A stretch of 64,000 bases of DNA. It comes from Pipra filicauda. Its lineage: Eukaryota > Chordata > Aves > Passeriformes > Pipridae. A program made the position numbers and the translations under genes. The notes below the pieces were generated by a model that ran no database searches, was not told the DNA's origin, and was given only the letters and a program-made list of their open reading frames with translations. The stretch spans positions 681,501-745,500 of the forward strand of contig NW_024104532.1 in NCBI RefSeq assembly GCF_003945595.2, in the 5' to 3' direction. Position 1 is the stretch's first letter, and each line of letters starts with the position of its first letter. Positions 1-12,859 of the stretch are shown one piece after another.

Positions 1-3000
1 CTCATCAGCTGCAAGATGTGTTTTGTATTCACCATGTCAGTCATATTGACTCATTTCCCATACATTTATAGGTCCCATGCTATCCTCTCTGTCCTCAGGC
101 AGCAGGAGGTAGTCATCAAAAGAGAAATTTCAGCGTAAATGTTTGCCTCTCTTTCGATTCAAATTTCACTTGCATCAAATAGCATCTGAAATAATCTCAT
201 TTATGTTTTAATCAAATAGGTAAGTAGGAGTTATTAAGTAACACCCTCTGTCTCCTTGGAGAGTTCAATAGAAGTGAGCTGCATGTGTGCAGGTACGAAA
301 GGGGACTGGACTGGGGCCACGGGGTTGCATTTCCTGTGCTCCCCTCATCAGGATTCTTATCACTACACAACTGAGAAAGGGACACAACAGCAGTGAGGGG
401 AAAGCAGCAGTGAGATCTGGAGGACAGGGGTGATGGTGGCAGATACACAGGGTGAGAAGCATTGACCAGGTCTTGCCTGTGTCCAGATCGAAGACTGTGG
501 AGAGCTGTGTGGGGAGGACATTTCTGAGCAAGCTGCTGCCACAGAAATGGTTGATGTGCTGAGTGAATTGGGCTTTGAGGAGTAGTCTTTGATATGCCAC
601 ACTGTTTCTGGAAAAATCAAATATTTGGGTTCAACCACAGTTCAGTTTTAAACCTCTGTGGTATACTGGAGTTCATCATGGTTCTCTTTCATTCCAGGAG
701 ATTTTTTTTTTTTTCCTCACTCTTGTTCCTGGCTGGTCCCCGTTAGCATGCAGCTCTTCTTGTATCTAGAGATCAAAAAATCCTATGTATATGACAGGGC
801 TATTAAAAGTAAAAAGAGGATAAAAGAGTGATAGCTGGGAATAAAGCCAATGTTGTGATTTCTCAAAAAGCACCCTTCTGAAGTGTAAGTGCTCCAAAAA
901 GGTGCCAGATGTTGTGTGTGTGTTTTTAATATAGCTTTGACTGGAGGGAAGAGATAAAGATCGTTATCTCTAAAGAAGGGGATTCAGGGCAGGTAGATGA
1001 TGAGCTGAAGACCAAATGCTTCCCTTCGTTTGTACTTCTTGTCAGGGAGAGGAGGAACATTTCACCTGATTGATCATTGGGCCAGATTATCTTCGGATAG
1101 TGGTCAACAGACACTTTAAACCACAAGTTTCTCAGCATTAGGCTTTCTCCTTCTCAAGTGAAGGGGAGATGTCTTTAGTATCTACTGTGGCTTGGGATTG
1201 CTTTTTCTTGTGGGATCCCTTCACTGAAGGGAATGAACCTCCCCTGCAGAGCAGATCTCCAGGTCTGCCAAGAGACAAGGAAAAAGTGACACTCAGCAAG
1301 CTCTCCCCATCCTACTGCTCTGCTGATACCTACACAGGCACTTCAGCTTGAGGAGCTGAGGAACTGGCAGGGTTTCTTGCATAAAGTTGTCTTTGAAGAG
1401 CTGTCTGCAAGGTAGGGTAAGGCTTAGGGCTGCCGGGGGAGTCAGATTAGTCCCTGCAGTCCCAGATCAATGCTGGAGCTTGGCAGCCCATTTCAGTCTC
1501 ACCAAGGACTTTTCTTTCTGTTCCCCATTTTAGTAGGACAGGGTCTGCCCAATTTCCCCGAGCTGACTAATGCACTCAGCCTGACCCCTGTGCATCTCCT
1601 CAGCAGAAACCTCAGGTCAGGGAGAGCTTGTAGATGTGCCCCAGGTCACACTGGGACAAGTGCAAATGCTCTGTGCCAGCAATCCCCTTGTTGAACAGTT
1701 TGCAGGCACAGGGCTGACATGACCTCACTGAGATCACAGGAGCTGTGGTAGGAGAAGTTTCTGCTCAGCAGTTGAGAATTATGTGCACTTCTGAGACTCG
1801 ATTCTGTTTCTGAACACATCTCCCTTGGCAGGATGAGCTGTGAACAAAACAAGGTGCTTGAGAGGAAAGGGAGTCAGCTCAGTGGGCTGGGAAGGCAGAG
1901 AATTTTTTTTTGAGTCATTTTTCTGAACAACTCAAATTACAAAATGAGGCTGTTAATGCCGAAATAGCCTGACTATTGCCACAGGGGTCAAGGAGGCACT
2001 GTGCTTCTCTTTGCCAAACCACTAATGCTCTGGGCAGCTCTAAGTGATGTGAGTCCCTCTCTCTGTCAGTCATTTTTTCTGTATAAGCAAAGAGAGAGAG
2101 GAGAAACTGAAAGGGCAGGAATCTCCTGGAAAACCTGGGACCATGAGCCATCCTGGGGCACATTAGCAATCTCAATGTTGTTTGTGGGCATATCGTTAAG
2201 GAAATGTTTCTAAATAATAACTTTGTTGCAGTTTGTCTATGTAGAAAGCTTACTAAAAATGATTTCTCCCAGGATATTTAGTGTTTTTCTTTTCTTTGGA
2301 CAAACATAGAAGGGTAAAATGGATCTATCCCCAAAAGCCCCCAAAGCTGCTGCTTTCACCAGCAGAGCAGGCTGTCAGCTGGGATGGCCAGGAGCATCAC
2401 TCTTGGAGCATCTCAGTAATTGGACTTTGCCAAGGAAGAAGTAAATAAAAGGTATCCGGTGAGGATTGCTCCAATAGCTTGGATTTCACAAATTGAAAAC
2501 ATATTAACTTCTGACAGCTCTGTTGTTCTATAGACTAAACAACTACATTCCCAGGAGTTCTGTGCTTAAAGTTTTAAATCTTTTCCCTTCTGGTGAATTC
2601 TTCGTGCATCTAAAAAAGGCTCCCAGAGTCTGATTTTTTTATGCTGTTTTGCACCTTGGTTTATCATTCACACCAAAGCCAGCAGGCTCAAAATGTTCTT
2701 TTGCAACTGATTTGGCAGCATTTCACATCCACTTGGCGCTGGGACATGTGTTTACATCTCTTACTCTACTGGGTATGAGGCAATAACAAATTTGGCCCTC
2801 TAGATATTTCTTACATTTGAACCCAGGGTTAGATATATTCTCTGGGACTCTGCAAGATTTCAATTCATTTATTCCTTCCTCTGCTCATCCTGCCTCTGTT
2901 CCTGATGCCTGCTGATAATACCGAAAATAAAACCTTGCTTAAAGTTTTAAAGACAAAAAAATATCAGGTACATCTTAGAAACAGACTTTTAGCTCAAGTT

Positions 3001-5263
3001 GATGGCTTCTCTGTCCTGCTAGGCTGTGTGCAGTGTATTCTGTACTAGGAAAGGAAGGAGACTCATGCAGTGGTTAGCATCTCCTAACAGCACTTTTGCA
3101 CACTACTAAAGAGAAAGCTCAGTGCTTTGTGTCAGTCTGCCAAAATAGTTGAGTCAATAGGGGCTTTTTTTTTTATTTTCTACATGGATGAATTTGGCTC
3201 TTGGGTTTTCCAGTAAATCACTAGAAAACTATCTGTGATTTGGTCTTCTTTGTATGACTTCTGCTCCAGCTGCCAGTTACACTAAATAGAAAAACTGACA
3301 ATGAGGCAGATCTGTGCTCTTTGTCTCAGTATAAATTGTGGTCATTTTTTGCCTGGTAATGGTTTTGCAGCCAACCCTTTCCCATATCCATGAGAAGCAG
3401 AGGTGAATCCAAAGTTGTTTTGTTAACAAGTAGAGATGAGTGGAGCATGAAAGACTTGGGAGGCAAACACGATAATCTGCCAGGCAATCTTGGAGGCAGC
3501 TGGGAGCACTGTTTCCCAGGCTTGTTGGGAAGTCAATGCTCTGCTCTGAGGGCGTTTTCACGCAGACATCCCTTGAAAACATCCCTCCCTTGTACAAGTC
3601 CTCTTTAGCCTCCAGTGCTAAGATTCACGACTCAGAAAACCTGTGTTGCAGAGAGGAACTCAAGAATTCATTTCTATAGAGCATTTTCAGGCATTGCTAG
3701 TTGGCTTTGAAAGCTTCAGCTTATAATTATTTTTGATTATATCAATGTTTATATGCTACTGTGTGTGCTATGGGCCAGATGGTACAGCTGTTGTTACCTG
3801 CATTGCAGATGCAATTTGGACCCAAATGATGGTGGTAAGTCACTCCCAAGTGTCTCTCAGGTGTCAGAGTTAAGTATCAACTTTTGTGAGTGCTATTTTT
3901 CCCTCCTACATATGAAACAGGGAAAAATAGGTATGGTGAAAGGAAAAAAAAAATGTAACCAACCAGTACAGCTAATACAAGGCTAATCCCTGGCAGCAGC
4001 TTTGGGATGTTGCAGCACAAATAAGACAGCAGCCTTCAGACTTCACTAGTCATCCCAAAAGAACAGGTCCTGGGCACCCAGGATAGGATTAGGAGAGTAC
4101 AGAAGCATAGAGCTCGTGCCATTTTTGCAATTCTTTCCATCCCCGTGAGCTGCTCTGTGCAAAGACATCCTGCAGTCATGGCTGGGCAGAGGCAAGGTTG
4201 AAGACAGCAGGAAATTTCAGTGCTGCTCAAAGTGCTTCTTCCTCATCAGGGGGATTTAGTGTGGTTGCTTAGAAAATAGGCAACTGGATTGATTTAGCAG
4301 CTGTTGTAGCGTGTGATATACCTGAATATACTTGACATCTAATGGATGAAAGGCAAAAAAATCAGGGAGGCAGGTTGAAGTGACCTGTAATCAGGGTTAC
4401 TAGCTCTCGTGATTTTACCAAATGTCTTGGAGTATTTGAGTCCTGTGATTATGCAAGACTGTACCTCCGCAAAGGGGAAAAAAAAGGCATTTCAAGAGCA
4501 AAGCATTGCCATGTGGTCCTTAAAATTCAAACACCAAGCAACAAAAAGAGCATATTGCATGTATTCCTTTTCTGTGACAAAAATGTGTACAAAACGCCAT
4601 GACTTTAAAGTCCTGATTTCCTGACCTATTCCCAAACTCTTGGCATGGTTCATTCTACACCTTTAGGAAAAAGTAACAAGGTTTAACTGATAACAAGGTT
4701 TCCAGTGCTCTATGGGTTTTCAGTACTTTGTGTTTCTGAAGCAGGTAGCCCACAAGACTCTCTTTCTCTGCCACAGGCTTAGGCTGTAAGCTTTACAGGA
4801 ATCTAAACTGCTTCGGGCTTAACCACAGAAGTGTGTGCTTCCCATCTTGAGAATAAACTGTCTTGTATATCACAACTGCAGCTTGTGTAGAAGACAGGAG
4901 TGTACCCTGAAAATCAGTGTAAAGCCTTTAGTCCTTTCCTGCTTTTTGTTGCTTTCTCCCAGGCACTGTGACTGTCTTGGGGAAAACAGAAATGGCTTTT
5001 AGAATGAATGAGACAAACAGTGAAGTAAAGATCAAGGATGCTTGAAACGAAGTGTAACGTCCTCCTTTAATGCATTGGAAAATAAGTACAAAAAGAGAAA
5101 TACGAAGTGCAATGGATTTTGACTCCTTCAACAATTGCTTAAAGAAACCAGTGTTTTTGTCAGGACTTGGATTTCAGGAGTAATTGCTATGTTAACACTG
5201 CAGAGTAGATGCATTTCCTCTGATCTCTTCTTGCAGTATAATTGTGGTATCGTTGTGGTCAGC
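1..5263. other. Non-coding stretch, no gene recognised
   Basis: No frame resembles a known protein and stops are dense in all frames. The only structured sequence seen is simple: a T run near 702-714, a short GT run near 914-922, an AG-rich patch near 2088-2103 and a T10 run near 3165-3174. The composition is AT-leaning with sparse CpG. It is best read as intergenic or intronic DNA. Confidence 0.7.
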
Positions 5264-5293
5264 TGCATTCCCTCTCCCTGCATTTCCTCTCCC
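5264..5293. repeat. 15-bp tandem duplication
   Basis: Two adjacent 15-nt units with one difference: TGCATTCCCTCTCCC (5264-5278) and TGCATTTCCTCTCCC (5279-5293). A related GCATTTCCTC lies about 50 bp upstream near 5211. This is a small replication-slippage product in a pyrimidine-rich stretch, with no sign of function. Confidence 0.7.
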
Positions 5294-5571
5294 TTCATCC
5301 CTGCAAATAGGAGTGCTGGATTCAGGATCCACGCTTCAAAGGCAAATCAGAAAAAGCATCTGCATACAAATGGCTCTGAAATAAGTGAGCTTTTCTTCCT
5401 TAGCACAGAGGTCTTCAGAGCTATAGCACTACTGTGACTATTTCCTTTGCTTGGTTTCTAGCAACTAGGCAGAAAACCTACTTTGAGATCAGAAGAGCCT
5501 TGTGGTGGGACTCGGCTTGGAAGTAGGACTGCCAAGGACTCTGCCCATCTCTGCTACAGTGCTGATGGGCT

Positions 5572-5645
5572 ACACAATGGGTAAATTGAGGCATGAAGAA
5601 TTTAAGTGTTAAGCCCCAAAAGCTAAAACCAGGCTTTAAAGTGTG
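5572..5645 (-). repeat. MIR-like SINE remnant
   Basis: Read on the minus strand, this segment follows the order of the 3' half of MIR/CORE-SINE elements. A TTAAGTG-type block is followed by a block whose plus-strand reading is GGGTAAATTGAGGC, the counterpart of the CCTCAGTTT...TGTAAAATGGG end of MIR. The match is degraded, as expected for a repeat older than birds. Assignment is by remembered consensus; an unrelated CORE-SINE is possible. Confidence 0.45.
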
Positions 5646-7932
5646 ACTCTGTTCATTGAGTGAGTCGCGTTTGTCTGTGAATGTGTTGCCATGTTCTCCA
5701 TCAGCATTTCTTTTCTTTCCCCATATGCTATTGAAGGGAAGTGTTTCTGAAGGGCAGGAGCCCTGTCCCTTTCCAGGGCTGGCTTTTTTGTCCCAGCTGT
5801 TGCCTGTGGTGTCTCTGACGGAGCAGAGGCCATTCTGCTCTCCTCTTCTGCACCCTCACTGCTGTCTCTGCTGCATGTCCTGATGTACTCGTTAGTTTAT
5901 TTGCTGCCAAGGTTGTCTCACGGCTCTTCTCCTTGATGTCTGCAATGCATCCAAGCTTAGGCTGAGCCTTTTGAAGTGACAGCTTGGAATTAGGCACCCA
6001 AATCCTAGGAGGTTTGCTGGATTTTGGCATCATTGTAAAACTGTGCCTTGGTGATGCTTTTGGTGCTGTGACTGTCTGGTGAAAACCAGAAACAGCTGAT
6101 TTCTACAGAGCCCAGGATATGCCTCCCCATTTCAGTTTACTATTTATAATAAAACTTGGTTTGTGATCTGACAGTTTTTAATCTCAGCAAAACCATCTGT
6201 GCCAAGCTAGATGGGGTGACTTTCTGTAGTAATTTCTCATGTGTCTTTATTGTCCTCTTGGTACCTCCTGATATTTTTTTTGTGTCGCTGTTGCTCTGTG
6301 CATAAATACATACATGGGAGCCATAGTCAAATTACTTCAGTTCTTTGGGACTTCCTGAAGACTGTTGTCTTTTCACAGGCTGCTTCTCCATTTTCCCAGA
6401 GGTCTTCCAAAGAATTCAGTGATTACTAAATATTTTGTTGCCTTCTAAGCCTTTGAAAAGCCAGTTCCCTCTGGGCTGGGCAGATGTTGCTGTGGTATCT
6501 ACACATCACTGAATCTGGTGGATTTGGCTGGTTTGGGGTTTCCTGATGTGAACTCTGGTGTGTGTTCTCCCGTTTTGGGTAATGAAACATGACAGAGAAC
6601 TAATGTTTTCTCTTCCTTCTCAGCTGCAAAGTTACAGCTACTGACCCCTCTAGAAGCAGACAGAGATTTGAAATAGATGGAATTAAATGGTTTTTTATCT
6701 GGATGGGTCTCCTTAGCTCTTGGACTATCAGATTTTGCCTAACCCAAGATAAAAGGCTGATACTTGTTATTGTTATACTTGTGTAAACGGGAGTCTATCA
6801 GTATTTGTGGGAGCTGCCTGCAGGATTTGGGGCCAGCATTCTCTAAAACTTTTACACAGAGTGGAGATACTTATAAACCAAATTTTGCAGCCACTCACTA
6901 TAGCAAACATGGGCCTGATCCAGCCCAATGCTGAGCTCCCACACCTCTCTGACTTCAAGCAGAGATGGTTATTTCTTGAAGGGTTTTTACCTTTGTAGGG
7001 GGGGTTTGCTCTGCATAGCATAGGCTGGAGTTCAGGCACTTAATTTTCTCTTGTGAAACTCCAAATTTATGTCATTTTTTTAAAAAAATTAGCTTGTTGG
7101 GGAATATTTAAATAGAATTGATGTGCTCAGTGCATGTATCCTTTTCCAGTTCTGTTTGGTTTGTGTAACTCATGTTTTCCTCACGCTTCAAATCCACCGT
7201 AACACAGAAAGAAAAGTTTCTCATTTACTTAGACTTTCACCAGGTTTTAATACCTGTTAGTTCACAGGGCATGAAGAAGCTGAATGATATTATATTTCCT
7301 ATTTACTGTTTGCAGTTATAATACTCCTCTTAATGGTGTGAAATATAAATGAATTATGTGCCCTCATTTGTGGTTGCAAGTTGATGTTATAAATAATGCA
7401 AACTGATGCTCATGGGGTAGTAAATGAAAATTTTTTGAAAAGAAACAACAGGAAGAATGGAAGAAAAGAACATTTTTGGTTGGCTTGTGGCATGCAATAA
7501 CATGTGACTGAGTGTGCAGAACTCTTTATATACACACTCCTTTTTGGTAATTTGTTTTGTTTAATTTAAATCTCTTGTCTCAAAAACTTCTTATATTCCC
7601 AAATGCCATTTTGGTGTTGCCTTGACTTTCCTGTTATAGATGAGAAATATGCTTTAAAAATAAATTTCATTGCAGAAAAAATAGAAACTTGATATATAAA
7701 TCCTTTGCAAGGACTGTGGGAATAAATGTTTTTTACAGGATATAGAGTACAGGACTGGTTTTGAAATCGGTGAAGCAACAAAGCTGATTTCTTATACCTA
7801 GGATACCATAAATAATTCATTTAGTGTTGTAATTTATCATTAGTTACAAATAAAAAAAATTAAGTTTCACATATTTGTTTTAAAAAAAAGTTTTCCAGCA
7901 GTTTCTAGGAACTGTATCCTTAATTTTAAGTA
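5646..7932. other. Non-coding stretch, no gene recognised
   Basis: Only short overlapping open frames without recognisable motifs are present. Near 7074-7089 a run of seven T followed by seven A forms a 16-nt AT palindrome of the kind that bends DNA. I see no transposon or RNA gene. Confidence 0.7.
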
Positions 7933-7997
7933 CATGGAGAGTCAGATCTGCTGGTACTATTTCTTTGCATGGCTGAGGCCACATCTGACTCTCCATG
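7933..7997. repeat. Inverted repeat, 18-bp arms
   Basis: The left arm CATGGAGAGTCAGATCTG (7933-7950) and right arm CACATCTGACTCTCCATG (7980-7997) are reverse complements at 17 of 18 positions, separated by a 29-nt loop. A transcript would fold into a hairpin of about 65 nt, close in size to a short miRNA precursor. No terminal repeat, target-site duplication or known family is visible. Function is not established. Confidence 0.85.
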
Positions 7998-8975
7998 CAA
8001 AACCGAGAAACTGATAGAAGAAAAGCCAAAAGCATCTGACAAAAAAAGAAAATATTCTGACCTGAAATTAATAGAACTAGCCATGTGGGTCATATTATTC
8101 TTTTAAATATTTTGTTGAATTGCAACTCAAATAACACAATCTTGAGTGATGAGGGTCTAAATACATTTTTTCTAGATTTATTCTTTAGTAAATGAAATAC
8201 AACTGATCATAATTCAATAAAATACTTTGTTCAGAAAAATACATATGTTAACAGCTTTCTGAATTATACAAGTATTGCATTCAAAGACCATCTTTCTTGT
8301 TCTTTTTGGCATTGCATTTTTCTCCCATTTCTCTTTTATTCCTCATTGCCAGTTTTGACTGCTCAGCTCGGGCACAGAAGTTTATCAAAATAAAAAATGT
8401 TTTGTTTGAGATAAATGTGGACATGAGCTGTGAAATGATTAAATGAAAACAGGAGTGAAAAATACCCCCTTGAACATCAGCAACTAGAGTGAGATTCGGG
8501 ATTTTCTTTATTTTGGTGAGTCTTAAACTGCCCATTGAGTTTGTATTAAAATGTCCCCAATTAGCTGTTACGAGCAAGTTCTGCAGCATCTCTTTGTGCT
8601 TGCAGCTTTGAGGTTACTTAGAGTAACTCATATCTGTGTTAGAGGTAGGAAGCTACAGGTTTGGGGATTTTGGAGCATCTGGATGCAGCCTGAGCCCTCC
8701 ATACTCTGCAGCAACAAGCTGTGCCTCTGCAACTCTGCAGGTGAGTAATTTATTTCTGTATTGAGTCCACAGTGGTGTTTCCCCTCATCCAAGACCAAGA
8801 TAAAGGTACATGGTCTGTGGCATGCAATGAATTGTTAAACTTTTCCATCAAAGCCATTTCAGTGCCATGAGACCCTTCTAAGGATGTATTTGGTGCTGCT
8901 GAAGTGTTACAGCCCCAGACAGGGTGCTGCTCTTCTCCAGGCTGCTTTGCCTGGGTGAGTTTTGGGGACATTTTG
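7998..8975. other. Non-coding AT-rich stretch
   Basis: AT-rich DNA to about 8550, then more balanced composition. No recognisable coding frame, RNA gene or repeat was seen. Confidence 0.65.
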
Positions 8976-9900
8976 TCTCCTGTCCGACGGGCCTGCGGGA
9001 GAGGGAATTCGATGAGCGTGCTTTGCAGATGATGATGATAGAAGAAAAAGACTGCCGTGAAACCACAACAAGGATCCTCCCCCCCTCTTTTCCTTGTGCT
9101 CTACCTTCATTTATCTCGGCAAGCTTGAATTGCAGTCCCATTGCTATTAACCTTTCGACTGCTGGCATTTTACCCAGAGCGCTCAGCCCCAGCTGGCAGC
9201 GGGAAGGGGAAGATTGGAGCAGCTCCGAAGTGATGAATTGACGTTGGCTCTTCACTCAACAGCCACTCTCTGGAAAGTGGAAAAGACGTTGTGCAGCTCT
9301 GTGATCTTAATACCCTGCCTGTCCAGGTACCACCTGCAAAAGCCTGAAATCTGGGAAGGAAGAAAAGGAGGGGGAGCTGCAGCACTAGAGGCTTACTTTT
9401 CTTCCTACCTTCCACAAGTAGCTTCTTTGCCTCTGAAAAAGGAGATAAACTTTGTCAGCTCCCACGGCAACAGGTGCTTTCCAGCCAGTGCTGACAAGCC
9501 AGGAGGTGTGACTTTGCCCGCTGCAAGTTAGCCTGTCTCTCCCAAGGGTGGTCCCCTTCTCTCTCAATCCAGCACTCAGTTCCAGATATGAGTTGTTTTC
9601 TTGGCTGTGCCACCAGGTTTTAAGGTTCTTGCTGGCCCGTGGTGTTGGTTTTGGTGCTGCTGTGCTACCTTCAGTCCCTCTCAGAGCACCTCAGCACCGC
9701 GGATGCACAGTGCGATGCTCGGGGCTGCCTTGGCTGGATCCTGGCTGTGTAAGTGCCAGTCCTGCCATCTGCTCTGTGCAGGGCAGGGAATGCTTTGTCC
9801 TGGCTCTCTCTGGCCTGTCAGTGTAGCACACGGCAGGTGCTATCATAAACACAGCGGTGTGATGGTCTGACCTGTTCCTTGGCAAGGCAGTGGGGGCTCC
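8976..9900. promoter_or_regulatory. CpG-rich block, possible regulatory element or exon
   Basis: By hand count 8981-9300 contains about 13 CpG dinucleotides at roughly 50% GC, against about 5 in the first 500 bases of the window. A second CpG cluster lies near 9685-9725. Several open frames overlap here on both strands (up to 125 codons), which moderate GC alone can cause. No TATA box, initiator or convincing splice-bounded exon was found; a GGGTGAGT donor-like string sits near 8952. A weak CpG island, an enhancer or an untranslated exon are all possible. Confidence 0.3.
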
Positions 9901-10895
9901 TGTCCATGGTCCAGCCCCCAGGAGCTGCTGGCAGATCCACCCATCACACTGTGAGTCTGCTGGGCCTTGCAGGAATGTGGCTGGGCATGAGCAACCTGTG
10001 TTCTGGTACCTTCATCATTCTGCTCCAGAGAATTGCACTAGATAAATGTCAACACATGACTCGATCTCCGGTTAATGAAGAGAAGTTTTTACCTTAAAGA
10101 GCTAATTGTCCATCTTTTCTGCATAAGAAATTCAGAGGTTTCTGTTTCGGATATTTTTTTTCCCCTAGAGATGTGGCAGAACTTAGAGACATGCAAACAC
10201 TGTGGGCAACATCTATTATTTAACTTTCATTACCATTAATATGAATTAAATTGATGGCATTTGTCAGGATGGTTTATGTGTGGTAGCAGATGCCTTAGGG
10301 AACTGATTTTGAAAGGAGAATTTCAGGAAAAGAGAAGTTGTTTTACTGGCTAGGAGGAAAGGGCTCTGGAGAGATGAGTTTAGCCCTCACAAGTCAGCTG
10401 AATTTGCTTCTCTGTAGGACCTCGTGTAAACATTGCAAGGCCAGAGTTTCTCTCAAACTCACCTCCTGTTTATACAGCTTCCTGAAGTGAGTGGTTTTTT
10501 GTAACAGGCGTGGGTAACCCAAATGAGATATGAGTTTAATAATTCTGTGTTTTCTTCAGGAAAAAATGTGAAAATACAAGAACAAGTGGCAGGTAAAACC
10601 TGTGTACATTTACTCAGATGTGACCGAGGAATGTTGGCTGTGATTTGAATGTTCAGTTGACCAGATTGTGCAGTGACATAACTGGAATTTCTGTGTCTTA
10701 CTGGAGCTAAAAGATGGCTATGTCCAAAAGGACATGACTTGAGAGATCTAGGTATACAATTTCTGGGGTGCAAGGGTTATAGAATCATATAACTGGGCAT
10801 CAAATAGCATGACTGTCTGAGTGGACCAGGCAGTTTAAAGGCTGGGTGATCTGCTTCTGGTAACTGCGGGTGTTTCTTTGTTGCTCTTATCTGCT
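9901..10895. other. Non-coding stretch, no gene recognised
   Basis: Nothing recognisable beyond short chance frames. A TAGAATCAT string near 10780 resembles a CR1 end but has no CR1 body beside it. Confidence 0.65.
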
Positions 10896-10934
10896 GAGAG
10901 GGGGAGAGGAAGAAAGGAAAAAAAAAAAGAAGAG
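10896..10934 (+). repeat. Pure purine tract (39 nt)
   Basis: An uninterrupted run of A and G on the plus strand, beginning GAGAGGGGGAGAGGAAG and passing through an A11 run. Homopurine-homopyrimidine tracts can form triplex DNA. It has no mirror symmetry strong enough to predict this with confidence. Confidence 0.85.
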
Positions 10935-12830
10935 CTTGAACAGAAGAGTTTCAGTTTAAAGACAGTGGAGGTACTGCAGCAGGAACTGTTTCCTACCTCT
11001 GCTGGCTTCTGCCTCTCAGGGAGCGTGCCTGGGAGCGCCTGCTTTAGTCATTAGTTGTGTTTGTGTGGGCTTGGTGAGTCAGTGCAGGCAGGAGGCCTGT
11101 GTCTCTTAATCCCCTTTACATTTCAATTCTTAAGCAATTTCAGAAGATAAACTTTTTTTTTTTTAAGTGGATTTAAAGAAATGGGAGAAAATAAAAAGAA
11201 AACTCAAAGACCTTAATACTCAGTGACTAGTATTATGCTTAACTTAGGTTAGTGCAAGTGACTCAGTCTGAGATAAATAAATCCAAATGCCTTGTTCTAA
11301 TAGCGCAGATCTTGCTGCAAGTGGGAGATTTGAGCTGCCATCCTCGCCTCTCCTTTCTCTTCCGATTTTATTTGCTGGACAATGTGTACTCCTTTAATAA
11401 AAGCATTGACTTGCACAGCACATAATGTGAAAGAGCCTCTTAGAAACACCTAGGTAGTTGGTACTGGGCTAAAAGTGAAAGATATAGCAGAAAAACAGCA
11501 GCAGTTTTTCAGCAGCCTTGTTGGGAGCAGGAATCAGTCTGGCCCTGGCCAGACAACACTCGTTGTCAATCTGTAAATAGGGAGTCATTGTGAGCCTGCC
11601 AAGAAAGCAAAACAGTGCTTCTTCTTCACATTTCTTGCATCCCATGCAGGTGTTCTCCCTTTATACTGGGTATTTTAAGATTACCCTGGTGCAGAATGGG
11701 AAAACTTTTTAAATCCTTGAAAGATTTCACAAGTTCCTGAATTTTATGTTCCCAAATTAGCAACAGTGTCCATGGCATGAGAAGAAGTCTCTCAGTATTG
11801 GAGTATGGTAGATCTCCAGTCATGTGAGAAACTAAAACCTGGTTTATACATCTAGATCAATGCCTGTTTGAGGAAACTTTTCACCAAACTTCCAGACTCT
11901 GCAAAGCAGCAAGTGTGGAAATGTTGGTCATGTAATAACCTGGTATAACATCTAATGGATAATTTGTTCTGACAATTTTTATGAGCATGAAAGAAAACCC
12001 TCATCAAATGCATGTCACACTTTCTGACCCTTCTTTGTGGTTCATTTACCTCCTGGAAGAACCACCTGCTTTCTGCTTTGATGCTCCATTTGCAGTACTT
12101 GAGAGAGGAATGATTATAGTGGCATGCAGCCACTGGTTAACTTCTTTCCAGATGTGTGCTCCAGATGGCTATCCTGAGAATCCACCCCAGACCCAGATTT
12201 CCTATTTAACAGTGACAGGCTTGATTCAGACTGAAACAGTCTTCTGCTGTATTGTCCTCCTTTCTAAGTGGTAGCATCCATGGAGTGATGCAAGCCAAAC
12301 ACAGTCCATAGACATCTAGACTTTATCTGTTGTTGACATTATAAAGATGAGGGTATCAATTAGCCTTCTTAAAGCCTGTCTTGATCTATACAAATGGCTA
12401 CAATTTGCTGCGTTTCATGAAGATCAGAACTGACCCTCTGAAACTCAGTGTGTTGGCACTGAACAAACTGTTTGAGCAAATGCTATTTTTTTTAGGCATT
12501 CACGGGGTTCTCACAGAATAATGGCTTCTCTCCTTGTTGCCTCTCTCATGTTTTCTTTCCATCTTTCTGTACAATAGCACGAGCCTTTCTATTCTTGAGC
12601 TCTCTCAGGATGTTACTTGTTTATCATCTTTCTTTAGTAAGAACCAGTGTAGCTGAGTGATATAATTTAGCTTTATGAAGTCCTGACCATGGTAGAATGC
12701 AAAGTGGCTCCTCTCATTTCTCTGGAGCTCAGGAAAGCTTCAACAAAGGAAGAAAACAAGTTGTGCTCTCTCCTTGTGCTCACTTCTCTATCTCTGTCTG
12801 CTTCCTAGCAAAAGTCCTTTTATTATTGTA
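10935..12830. other. Non-coding stretch, no gene recognised
   Basis: No recognisable gene or transposon. It holds one 18-nt palindrome near 11537-11554 (GTCTGGCC, a 2-nt centre, GGCCAGAC). Confidence 0.65.
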
Positions 12831-12859
12831 TTTTCTTTTTTTTTTCTTTTTTTTTTTTT
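12831..12859. repeat. T-rich low-complexity tract
   Basis: Two long T runs broken by single C residues, reading as an A-rich tract on the minus strand. It could be a decayed retroposon tail on the minus strand, but no body is recognisable beside it. Confidence 0.8.

Noticed and set aside
10775..10800. TAGAATCAT string as a CR1 3' end
   Set aside because: No CR1 body follows on either strand.
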